DNA of 60,000 bases. Origin: Liolophura sinensis. Lineage: Eukaryota > Mollusca > Polyplacophora > Chitonida > Chitonidae. A program made the position numbers and the translations under genes. The notes under the pieces are model-generated. The model was not told where the DNA came from and searched no databases. It was given only the letters and a program-made list of their open reading frames with translations. Below are positions 46,818 through 59,330 of this stretch, in pieces. How positions within the stretch are numbered: the stretch's first letter is position 1; every line of letters starts with the position of its first letter. The DNA lies in NCBI RefSeq assembly GCF_032854445.1, contig NC_088295.1, forward strand, positions 13,071,385 to 13,131,384, given 5' to 3'.

Positions 46818-49800
46818 CCACAACAGTTCTCCCTGACACCGAGCTGTAACATCACACTTAGACGATCAGTTTCGTTGGTTTAGCCTTATACTGTAATTAT
46901 CCTCGCCAGATCAGTCCCGGTTACCGCGGCTTCTGTTTAAATGTTAGCATTTTGACAAATACGTTGATTACTATCACACCTGCTGGCAGTTCCATCCTGA
47001 GGTCTATATCGCAATCTGTCGCGTTTTGGGTTTTTTCTAAACCAAAGTCCCTGATTTCTGCACTAAGCCGCGGGGTAGAGCCCGGACCTTCAATCTTCTT
47101 CCAAACACCATTTATACACACTGTACCACTGATGCAGAGATTAAATGTTCTGAATCGGATACAACTATGTACTCAGAATATCCACAATCGGGCTCGGTAA
47201 CGGTGAAAAACAAACAGACCAATCAGAGGTTTGATGCAATTAACAGTGAAATAAAGAATACAGTTATGAACAAAGTTGTCCGAATGTGACTTGTAACAAG
47301 TCGCAAACTTGACACTTTACCATACTAAAATCAAGATTAAAACATTCGATTTATTAAATATGCAGCTTTGCGTAAGTATAAATTCGAGATGCGGACAAAA
47401 TTCTTGCAGAATTTTATTTATTTTTATTTATAAAATACTGGCCATATTTATAATCACTGTGACGTTTTAAGATAACCGTTGATTACTGATTAAATCTGGG
47501 CCAGAGTCGTTTTCCTCTTGAGCGTTAAGATAGGCGGGTGTGTATTACGTCACACCAACAAGCCGAGCGCGAGAACGATGTTAATCGGACATGTGACCGC
47601 CACGAGACAGGTCACGTGCAGACAATATTGATGTTGAATATACTGATCTGTAGGATAACCGGGATCTTGCTAATCCAAGGCTGTTCGCACGTGATGGGGT
47701 GTGCCACTTTAAAAGACTTCACATTCCAGAACCCCAAAGCGCTCCAACAATACATTACCCTAGTCAATAGAATGAACACCTGTATAAGGGTAGGCCAAAT
47801 TGTTTTATATATTTTTCGTGAAAAAGCAACAGCATTTTTTTTTGGTTGTTAGCGTTAACCTAACCTTTAAAAATATGTAAAAAAAGCATTCATAAATGTT
47901 AACTATATATATTTATCTCTCCTTTTGGCGGATATGTTTTCTCGTTGTGCATGGAAACATGGTCAAAGTAAACGCGGCGAACTCTTGATGACCATGACCA
48001 AATTAAAAAGAAACAAAAAATATAAAGCAGGAATAAAACTGATAAATCGAGCTGATAAAGGCAGTAGACTGGTCAGGCAGCTGGTCGAGTGAGGCAGATA
48101 TATATCTGTGGTCTGCTGACCCGTGGTCACATGCCGACCTCGTCTTTGATCAAACATCATTACAAATACTGATCTGTTCCAAACATCTAATTAGGGACGG
48201 TGTTACAAAAAGAACCACAAAAAAGACGACTGTTTAAAACGCGGGCAATGCTTGTAGCGGCAGCCATCATGGCTGTTTAGGAAGAATAAAGCACTAGTCA
48301 CAGCTATCCCTCCAGAATCTTTATGTCCACAACATGGACGAGTGTAGTTGTCATCCGCATCAGGTTTTGTTACACGAGCTCCGAGACAACACGCAGACTT
48401 ACAATTACAAACGGTACATAGTACTGTATCAGGTGCTCTCCTTTACTTGATTTTCTTTTTGTGTGTGTGTGGGGGTGCAAAACTAAATGCTTAAATGTTC
48501 ACTTTTAACAAGATTAAAACATTCTTTCGTGATAAATTTTGATCATGATAAGTTTGAATTAGATTTACTGGGCATTCTTGCCAAAGTGAATATTAATCCA
48601 CCAAATTTAAATAGAATATTTGCTTTCATCTCAAACATGCTATTAGATTATTTCATATTCGTTCCTGATGAATTTGTAATTACTATTTTTAAATAAGGGT
48701 AAAGACAGATTAACGTGTGTATTAATGGAGAACTGTTTTTCTCTAGCCCGGGGGAAACCCATTGATGGTTTTGTAAATAGGATTTAAAGTTGTGCATATA
48801 TATGACTGTAAAGAAGGACACAGCCTTCCTTTAATGCTTCTGTGAGCAATTTTGTTTTGAAATAGAACAGAATTATTTCGGTATATGTACATTAAACATA
48901 TGATTTGAATTAAAAAATTTGCTTCCATTCGTGTGCAGTATACAAGAATGTTCATGTGAACGAAGCGTCTTTTTTTTGAAAAAGACAAAAAGAAGACCGC
49001 TGCACAATCATAACCTTATTTTCATTGTATGAAATCTTTGCAATAATAATGTGTTTGATTTAGACAAAATGGGCCAAACATAGTTCAGCGGGTGAAACGT
49101 AGTTTAGTGGATCATGCAGAACAAGCGCGCTCTGCTCTCAAATCTGTAGAATTTGACAATGTGTTACGATGGTATTTTTACTCTGCATCCTTGTACCAAG
49201 CCTTGATCATCATTACCTAAATATCATGACTTGGATTTTAGACAAAAATCAAACATCATTATAGTTATACTTCACTTACAATTACTTTTTCGCTATGACA
49301 TGCATTGGAATATGTTGAAGCATTTTATTTTGTGTACTGCAACATTTAATTGTTGTGAAAATTGTCAAAAATACCTGACACATACTTCTGCTTTTGCACC
49401 AAAGCTACTTTTGAATAAGTGACATTAACGCATATCTTGAAAATGAATGCTGACGTAGCTGTAGCTGTCGAACACGTGTTGCAGTCAATTTTACACATGC
49501 ACCAGGGCTTTTTATCCGTGTCGATGGACAAAATCGGGTGCATGGTTTGTTCAGGTTAATCACAAAGCAAGACTTTGGGGGCTTTTGTGGTCAGAGGTTC
49601 GATAGTACAGCCTTCTATTTATCTGAAAGTGACCAAGTAGATACGGGTAGATATAAATACAATCTAATATAAATGAGAACAAACTCAAGAAAATTAAACG
49701 AGCGTAAATAGTATTGAGCCGAGATAGCAGTTCTCCAGTACGTGTCAGTCCCTGCCACTTTTACTGTTTTTTTATTCGGTCAGTTTAATATCTTCTCTTT

Positions 49801-51360
49801 TATGAACTTTCTTAACAAAGCTTTGAAATATTTTATTAGAAAGCGTGTACAAGTAATAGCATGTAAATGCGACCCGTGTCTATATGAGAAGTGCATTCAA
49901 GCATACTGTCATAAACATACACTTTCAACGGTAGAGGGAAAGGATATTGTAACAGTTTCCAAAGGTAAATAAATGGATGTGGTAGGCGTATATATACGGT
50001 TAATATTTTCCAAATGAATTCATTTCAATTACTGACCAATAAATCAAGGTTCAAAGAGGATTACATCCCACATTGGACGCGCGTTTGTGGAGAGGTCCGC
50101 TTGGCAGATCTGAACAATGTCTCCGCCCAGCCGTGTTACATATTTCCTGAGAAGGTAGATGTGGTTGTGACGAGGAATGGTCGAGCCAGCGGGTAAGGCA
50201 TGGACAATACCCTCGTCTCGCCCGCTCTGCTGCTTAGATTTATCAATTCACGCTGGTCACTCATCCATTACCCGGCACGAGCACGGCGACTTCCGCGGAC
50301 AAAGCTCCAATGAACTTGGCCCAAAAGATTGTATATATCCTTATTTAGAGATTATAATCTAAGAGGGTTCGGCTCTTTTAATCCTGAACGTAAACAATAG
50401 CGCTCGGACTAGTAGCATTGTGTCCATGTAAACGCTCTTGAATCGTGCGCTCATCAAAGACGCATAAGTAATCTACAATCTTACCCATTAACACTGGACG
50501 CGGCGACAAGAACTTTCTGAGGTTTTTGAGAGAACTGCGGGGCAAAAATTAGCTCTATAAACCGCAAAGGCCTGTAGAAAGAGTAGGTAGAAGCTGACCG
50601 CCACTTCTGTCTGAGGTTGATTGCGATTTAATTAGCTTTAAATTAAAGGATTTGGTTCAGCTGCTGGAAACACGCAGAAATATACATATAATGTTTTGTA
50701 AGCTTGCACAGAAGCCCTCATGTGCATACAGATATTAATAAAGCTGGGGCATCCAGCCGTATACACTCAACCAGAAACTACGCCTTTTGTTTATACGTCT
50801 GTCTCTATATGCAGTGACTGAAAGCAAATGATAAACACCATTAAAACTAAATGATCAAATATCTAGAATTTTAGCTGACATATATATATTGCCATTCGTG
50901 TTTCATAAAACTAAAATATATTTTAGCATAGCATTTAGTGTAGAGTGGTGAACGTGCATGGTAATATTTATGTTTTGCGCTGCATTTTTGAACAGTGAGG
51001 TTTCAGAGATCGTATTTTGTAGGCCAGTATAAATGAGTGTTTGTATATAAATCAAGCAAAATGAAGAGATAAACATTAAAACAATGGGATTGCAATCTTG
51101 AGTATTTACGTATTTTATTTTAATGTGGATCCAGTATGACGCAATGTATGACATCCTATAGTCTAATAAATAACCAATGATCATCCATCAAGTTAACTAT
51201 CGAAGAAGGATCTCTCCTCTAAAGTTGGAATTCTTGTGCGTAACAAGCATGACTAAGCCAACCACATCAAAGTTAATTTGAGGAATCCCAAATATCAACA
51301 GATAAACTCTTGACTGAATAAACCTTTGTCGGTTCTATCGGAAATGGTGCAATGTTATTG
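46818..51360. other. intergenic between the two duplicated islands
   Basis: GC-richer to about 47200 and again at 47500-47770, then mainly AT-rich. A SINE-like scrap AGCCCGGGGGAAACCCA sits at about 48746. Frames at 47538-47852, 48487-48696, 49742-49972 and 50014-50196 are open but unrecognised. GC-richer sequence returns at 50040-50520. Confidence 0.35.
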
Positions 51361-51497
51361 CGTGAAGAGGCGGAAGATGTACAAACAGGGCTAGAAGTGG
51401 ATCGCACCCGATTACATAACTAAGACCATCCCGCACTCAAGCAATCCATCTTTATCTCGACCCTATTGTCCCGCTAGAAGCACGCGATGACCAGTGG
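51361..51497 (-). repeat. duplicated non-coding island, copy 2 (inverted)
   Basis: Reverse-complement partner of 46679-46817, about 4.7 kb away. The exact 18-bp block AGGCGGAAGATGTACAAA (near 51368-51385) and GATGACCAGTGG at 51486-51497 mark the two ends of the alignment. The flanks do not align clearly, so the homology looks limited to the island core. Confidence 0.8.
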
Positions 51498-54400
51498 ACG
51501 CAGAGAATGGATGAAATCTGCCCACGTTAAGAGTTTGATGTAATAATAGCGGATTGGGTCAGAGTTAATATCCAAACAGTTGTCGGTACCTGAATGCTTG
51601 GCCCTTGTCCCCATTACTCAGCATTATTTAAATAGGAATTCAGTCTGAATTCGTCATTATTTCACTGATTTTTGTTATGACGAAGTAGGATGAATAATGG
51701 AACTTGCAGGTCTCACACTAGCCCCTTACATCAATGGAGTGGAAAGATTTATTACTTCGCACGCATTGTTGGTTGCGCTTATATCAGAGCTTTATAGGAT
51801 TCATTAGGATTTCAGAACAGATGTCTAAGACGTTAATTTAAATAACCGCCAAACCCCTGGTGGAACGCAACAATTACACGAAAAGCCATTTATCAGGTGT
51901 ACACATTATGTGAAGGGGTTTATCTGGCCCAATGGACAGGTATACCAATTTATGTACAGTCAAAATCTAAATAAGAAATATTCTATTGTACAGAGCATTA
52001 CTTTAGGCCGTAGAGAATTGATCTCTTTTTACTTAAAATAACAAACTGACAAAACATAAACAATGCCAGAAGAAAGGCAACGTCTGAATAGCCAAAAATC
52101 ATATATATACTGTATATATACATGAACATTAAAGAGACATTAACAAGTTCATAGATTCGGATATGGAAAGTCACAAATTATAAATTTAATGTTTGTTATT
52201 CTGTATCTTGTACAGACAATACATATTTTGAAACACTGAGTCATTGATGTTGAGTATCATGCAGGTAGAGTTTGGGGCTTTTCAGGTTTAGACCACATAA
52301 ATACAAGGTATATTTCCCAGTTACACTCTGACTATCTAGGAAACTTTATAAAATCTCACTTTATCTTATCATATTATTCCAAATATGAAAGGGAACAATT
52401 AGGGAATTTAAACCAGGAAACATTCTAAAGCTCAAAAACAGCTGATTTATAGTGTTTGAAAATATAATAGAAAAGAATGGTATGCCGTGGTTTATATATT
52501 ATGTGGTATGAGAACAAGATGGATTTACATTCTAGCTTCAAGCGAGGAAACCTATATAATGTGAATGTGCGTATCTTGCCGACACGGTTTGCCATAGAAG
52601 GCTGGGGTGCTGTGTGGTGAAAAAGAACCGTTTGGCACCGCTCAGACACCGTTAACTATTATATCGAGATGAAGCCCTGTATAGGCTTATATTCTTGCAC
52701 TAGCCTTTGTTATTCGGTGTGTTTATGGGCGTCTACGTGATCAGCGATACCTTTCTTTGTCTCTCCTATGTAGTATATGTCCATGCATTTCTATAGGTAG
52801 GTGTTTCTATCTCTGTGAAGATCCAGGTAGCCACTTGTTAAGGGGCCCGTTAGATAACACCTGAACATACCTGGTTGATGGTGAAGCCGGAGGGGACCTA
52901 ACTGGGCGCGTGTTATACTCCTGGGGGTGATCTGACTTACACCCTATCCATCATGGGATATTGTTATCGTAAGACTTGATGCATGAAAGTTACTTAACCT
53001 ACAACAGTCTATTATCTTCTTACCTGACTGGAACCCCGGGGCAATGTCTTAGCGCTACAGATAAGACGATTCTGACACAATACACCCAGCTCCGTAATTG
53101 GCCATTCGCGCCAAGAGGGTGGTGATAATGTTTATATCCATAGGTAAATCCACGCTATTGTTAGCGGAATTTGGCGGAGTTCTTCTTTCCAAAAGACCTA
53201 AAGAAAGAATCAACAGATGTGTAAAAGGGTCGAGTGTTGAATAAGGCGGTTTCAAAAGAAAGACGTCTATGCTGCATTTACATAAATATCAGCATTCTTC
53301 ACAGCCTATAACCGCCAGACAAAAAAAGGTGTTATTTCTTAACCTTTTCGGTCCCACCCAAACACCATGCATAAAGTATGGGCAGGGGCAAGACATGTGT
53401 GACTTACTGCATGTTTAACTGACTACGGGGGGAAATATACATTGGTATTTCACCTCAGACTGCCAAATATGTTGTAATTCTTCATGAGGCAAATTTTCAG
53501 TGCGTCAAAAACAGCTCATATGGATAAGCAAAATCTCATGAAAGATCACTTCTCTTTCACTGCAAGCAATACAATTCTTCACAGTCATACTGGTATAATC
53601 TTATTCTGAGAAAAACATGGATTGATATTTCTGCTTATAGTGACCCATCAAACGTGAATCACCAGCGTTTCACCAACGTCATTATTCTTTACTGTTAGTA
53701 GTGTAACTCTACGACCGGCCCCATGCAGTATAAAGACCATTTTCTGCCATTTTATTTCTCTGGGCCACCATTCCTTATGCGAGTAAACTATTCGACCAAC
53801 AATTCCACCTGGGTCATCTTTTGACAGGTATTCAGATTTATCTTTCTTCGGGGGTGTAGATGCGGATGGCCATAACCTGACCCCGGGGAGCTCCACCCGA
53901 GCCGACCGCACCTCGGGGTCACGTATCAGCCATTAGTTTTGGCAGGAGAGTACTTCGGCACGCTCCGTGTACCCGGTCCAACACACTCACAGGTTTGTTA
54001 GATGGCTGTAATGTACTCTCTGTAACGCTTACCTTCCTCACCATTTGACTCAAATTACGACGCCATTAATGTGCCTCAAAGGTCCATATGAAATTAAAAT
54101 GTTAATTTGGGCCTTTCTTCTCACTGATATGCTAATTTTTTGGCTGTTATATAGTTGTCAAGTCGAAAAATAACTGTTTTATCCCAGTATATATAGTCAC
54201 GAAAATATTTTCGACGAAGTCATTAATTTGTCCACAAATCGAATAAAATGGGATATAGAACGAACAGTGTGATGAGCACGGTATCAAAAACATCGCGTCT
54301 GCGGCAACACTTTAGGGATTCATATTCTTGAGAACGTTCAAAAAATGTTTGATGATTCAAAATCAGGAAACTCCCCATAACAAGTGCGGCATTTTATACT

Positions 54401-57400
54401 GGAGTTGCTGAATATTATTCCATTTTCCGGGCTTGGAAATATCCGTTGTTTTTAACTGAGGTTTGACTAGCAAAGATAAGCTGGCGAAGTCAATACAGAA
54501 TCCATGCACCATCGGATTCACAATTAAGAGGTAAACTGAGACACACAGACGAATATCTTGGCTTCTCGTGATTGGTATATGCATTTCAATTTGCGTAAAT
54601 TTTGATGAAAACACCTTACACAAGTTGCAGGAGATTTCATTTATCTGCCACAGACAAGTGAAAAGGGACATTTATCTTATTTCGCCATTTGAGGCCGTTT
54701 TGTTTAGACAACAACGATGGCAGTGCTTCTGAAGACCCTGCCACCGTGTATATACCAGACGTGCATGTTTAAATATATTCATGACTACCATTAAGCAAAA
54801 GAACAATAAAACCATTTCACCAATCGTTTCTACAACTAAGTATATTGTCCCAGTTTCTACACCTGCTGCATATATTGAGAATAGCCACAAAAATGTTGTA
54901 AATGACACGTATATAGTAGTTCGTATGCTGCATGCCTCGTAATTTTAGCTGGGCACTATATTGGGATTCTATGTGTTTTATATGTCAAGCCAAGATGCTT
55001 TGTGGAAACAGAAAGCGTACATTCTCACGACATAAGCGCATCAGCACCATAGATTATACCGCATGCATGCGGAGAGTTCACGGAGTTCTTTCCAGAAAAG
55101 TTTTGTACAGTTTCTCACCACACGTTGACGGAACGCCACCATTGTATATAGACAATACACTGAAATATTCATCGATCTAAGAGAAAAGCAGCGATCTGTC
55201 TAAAGCCACGTGGGTCCTGGTCCTGTCGGACGATTGTCAGTGACAAGGTCTTAAACTGACCATTGTCCAACACCAAGCCAATGGCTGGGCAGATCCAAGT
55301 CTTTTTTTTTTTGGTTATGTGTCACTTAATTGAGAAATAAATTCATTTCAAGAAACTATTGATGACTAGAGGTGAGTTGAGAAATTTGAGGCGAGTGGCC
55401 ATGGTTATTGTATAGAGGTGTGTGCTCTGCCTGGGTCAAAGGAGGCACAACTCGTTAACCAGTAACCATTACAGTTGTCAGGGTAAATACACGAATGTTC
55501 CTGTCTGACACGTGCTGGCCCGCCACTGACCGATGCAAGGTCTGGGTCGCCCATTACACAGCGTTCTGTCTGACACTGATGTATAGGAAGGGGGTCGGTT
55601 TGAACAGTTCACCTGACCCCGGAAGCTGATCATCACGTGTCTTTTTTCTGACCTTCACTCTCGTGTTTTTACCTGACATGCCTATAAACAATGATGAGCA
55701 CGTGGAGCGTCACAATAACCAAGGGAGATAAATCAAATGTTCTCAATGTCCATACATCTTCCACTTGAGAAATGGCAGTTGGAATTTTGACAGACTTTCC
55801 CACAAGACATTAACAAAAAATGGACACAAAACAAAAACATAATGCTCGCGTTTGCTGACAACTGTGATTTATATATTGATTCTGAATCTACTGGCTAGCG
55901 CCTTGTGTATGTCCGATGTGTAAACCACAAACTGTATCCATGCACACACGTGTCAGTCCGGGCGATCACGTGCCTGGCTACCAAGATCGGCTTCATTATC
56001 ACTGATCAGACCAATACTTGCCACACTTAAAACAACAGTGAGGCACGAGTTGTCGTTTACGGGTAGCCGTAACACATACGCACCATACCATATCCATCTG
56101 TTACTGCTTTTTTGTAGCTACTTTTATAACCGAGAAAAAAGCCGAATCTACCGCATCAAGATTAAGCCTTACCCTTCAGTGAACATTGCTCGTACAATTG
56201 ACTTAAGTATCCATACACTTCCATTTTTCCACACGCGTAACCGCTAATACACAGACCTCGTCATAAAGGCCCTATGTAGGTGGTCTTTATATTGTTAATT
56301 GTGGTTTGTTGGCTGAGGTTTATAATATTATCTAAAATGACTTTATGACATGCACATTTTTGCTTGTTTCACACGTTTTTCACAAAAGTATATGATCTAT
56401 ATACGGGAAGCTGCAGCTGCCAAATGTAACAGTGTAACTCGTCAACACCAGCAGCTAATGTCATGTTTTAAACGTAAAGAGTGCAGTTTTCAAAATAATC
56501 CCATACTGCTAATGAGGTGGTGAGCGTTTACTTTGCGATTGTGCTGTCCCATATATCGTGGCCATTTTCAGAATCCAATTAATCGTCACTTCCCAATAAC
56601 CCGTTTAGCTAGCATTATATCAGCCCTTCCAAGGATTTTACATAGAGGTTGCTCAGTGATCAAAAGACATGTACTTGTGGTGCGAAACTGTCACTTGTAC
56701 AAGAAAAATAAGGAAGATTTCGATCCACGAATCATCACCTGCGATAATTTTTAACAAATGACACGTAAAATTACGCAGTTGTTAACAGGTCAAAATGGTG
56801 TCCATTTTAGTAGTTTTTCCAGGCCTAAAACACCTGAACAGGATCAGTAGTAAAATTTCCTCTCTAATGGAATATTTCGGAAATGATAAATGATTTTAAT
56901 ACATAAACTAATTACATTTCCAAATACGTCTTTACTTAAAAGAATATGTTTGACAGAAATTGAACATAATGCGTCTGAATGTATTTTTACCTGTGCAAAA
57001 CACTAGTCATATTTGGTTTCATCGATGGTATCTTGAGAATAACATTATCCGATTAAATGTTGATTTTGTGTAGTTGGATTTAATAGTCCTTGATTGAAAA
57101 GTAGGAAACATTTTTTTGTGCAACAAGTTGAAATTGTTGTTACAAGCTTTGAATTATTTGAACATAGGATGTAAGAACTTCTGAAACACAGCTAAGCTCT
57201 CTAAAGATAGATACTGTTAATAAATAAATTCCTAAATTTATTTAAGATATTAATCTTTCTATTCTGCTATCATCTGCACACGGCTGGACTGTGGCCACGG
57301 GTCTGAGTTGACTGACCATCATTGACGAGTGTCAACACATTACACGGTAACGCTGTAACACATCTAATAGCCATCATATCAAAAAACACGTGTCGTGTGT

Positions 57401-58230
57401 TGACAAGCCACTGGTCATCCACGAGACCGATGAAGCAACCTGACCAGTCCACGTGTCCAATGGCGGTCAGCTCGGGTGACCAAGCCATAGACAACAAAGG
57501 AACATTTCAGGGAAATGGCAGGCTCGGACAGGACACGCGATGACAGAGGTGGCATCCATATGACCACTCCGGTTATGTTCCCACACACTTCCCCCGCACA
57601 CAGCGGGTGCAATAGTTCCATGAAATCTTCAGTTTCGCACTAAATTGCCACTCGTGTGTTAACCTCATCGCTGTGACAAGTCGTCTCCGTGGGTGGTTGG
57701 GGGTCAGGTGCATGTGGTCCAGCGGGATACAGAGCAGCAGCGCGATTATCCCGTGCAGACTACTAAAAATTAATTCGCAGTAAATTATATCCTGTGAATG
57801 TATTTATACTCTATAATCCAAAGAACTGTAGCTCTCTGATAACTTTTTATCAGTCGAAGTAAAGACACAAATAGAAGTCGTATGAAATGACGATATCCAA
57901 ATAGTTTAACACTAATCGGCATAATGGGTCGCAAAACTTCGCAAAGTTTCTAAACCCTAAAATTAATCTTTAAACCTGACTATAGTGAATACGAAGATAT
58001 AGATCAAAAATTGGTTGTAAAATCTAATTTTTGTATAGTATCCTAGCGGCGATTTCCTAAAAGCGGTGTAGACAGACAGACAAGACGACGTTCTAGTTGA
58101 TGCATATATATAGATGTACAACATTCTTTTGTAGATCGTGGCTAACGGACGCAAGAGGTTCAGAGGTTCAAGAGGTAAAGACACCCTGTTTGAGTTGGCT
58201 TGCATTAACATTCGAAGTAAAGAAAATCTG
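51498..58230. other. large intergenic interval, no gene recognised
   Basis: AT-rich sequence with GC-richer islands at about 52860-53280, 53640-54000, 55200-55700 and 57280-57760. On the minus strand 54908-54363 is one frame of about 181 codons interrupted by a single TAA, with hydrophobic segments (see findings). AACCAAGGGAGATAAATC near 55718 resembles a mollusc repeat motif. Nothing else is supported. Confidence 0.35.
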
Positions 58231-58625
58231 CATTTTATGAATCAAGGTGGGGTGTAAGGGTTTATGTTTGAGCCATACGTTAGTGTTTAGGGTTAGTTTA
58301 GAGCAGGGGATAATGTTTGGTTATGCGTTAGGGTTTACGGTTAGGTTGTATATGATTTGGTTAGGGCTTATAGTTAAGGTTAGGGACGTTCTGAATTTCC
58401 ATTTTATGAATCAAGGTGTGGTGAGGGTTTGTGTTTGAGCCATAGGTTAATGTTTAATGTTAAATCAGGGCTTAGGTATAATGTTTGTTTATACGTTAGA
58501 GTTCACTGTTGGTCAAGGTTTAAGGTTAGAGAGATATTGTTACGTTATGCATGTACGCTATAGGGTCTAGGATTAGGGGTTAACGTTATAAGTTAGGGTT
58601 TGGTTGGTGGTGGTAGTTTGTTTAA
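58231..58625 (+). repeat. degenerate TTAGGG-like array in tandem units of about 169 bp
   Basis: CATTTTATGAATCAAGGTG begins at 58231 and again at 58400, giving a 169-bp duplicated unit. Each unit is filled with TTAGGGTT, GTTAGGG and TTTAGGGTTAG variants. It resembles degraded interstitial telomere-type sequence or a G/T-rich minisatellite. Perfect TTAGGG runs are too short to be a telomere. Confidence 0.8.
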
Positions 58626-59059
58626 TGGCGTTTCCACTCTAATGAATGATGCACGCCACGATCAGTGCTGTAACCAAGTAGTGTTCACATTAATGCATTT
58701 TAATATAGAGATGAGAATGAACTATACCCTAAATTTTCCCCTAGCACATGGAAGCAGGAACCTTACTGTAGCTTCGAAGACTCTACCAGACTTCTTGCCA
58801 GGCCTTAAAATGTTGTCCGGGCGGGGGGTCTGTAATGCCAGCACAGAGTAGTTCCGCATAACAGCGATGTCTCTGGAGAGTATATTGTGGGCATCAGAAC
58901 AACATATGCTCAACCTGGCAATGATCACAAACACCAGTACCATGTAAATGAAATCTGCTGAAATAAGAATTCGTTTGAATGTGCCCGGTCCTCAATCTGT
59001 TGCATAGGATTTCTGCTCGCCTGAAAGAAAGACTAACAAGGTGAGAATTATAACACTGT

Positions 59060-59330
59060 TATTAAATTAAGTTAGGGATGGGGGTTAAGCTTAGGAGTTT
59101 GCTATAACGTTTGGTTATACGTTAGGGTTTAGGATTAGGTTATAGGTTAAGGATATTGTTGGTTTATGGTTTAGAGCTAGAATTAGGGCTATATATTTCG
59201 CTTTAGGCTTAGGGATAGATTAGTATAGCGTTTTATGATAGAAAGAGGATTAGAATAGGATTTGGGATTTGGGTATAAGTTTAGGTTAGGATTGACGATT
59301 AGCGATAAAGCTGGGTTAGGTTACGCCGAA
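59060..59330 (+). repeat. second TTAGGG-like degenerate block
   Basis: AACGTTTGGTTATACGTTAG followed by GGTTTAGGATTAGG matches the inside of the 58231-58399 unit (ATGTTTGGTTATGCGTTAGG), so this is a third, separated copy. The rest consists of TTAGG, TTAGGG and TAGGTT variants. About 430 bp of unrelated sequence separates it from the first block. Confidence 0.75.

Noticed and set aside
50014-50196. 60-codon frame with a mixed, protein-like composition ending near a GTAGAT donor-like site.
   Set aside because: No acceptor, no family recognised, and it sits in a GC-richer island like other non-coding islands.
57401-57412. Third CCACTGGTCATC, the same 12-mer as in the two duplicated islands.
   Set aside because: The flanking sequence does not align with the islands, and one extra 12-mer match is within chance expectation.
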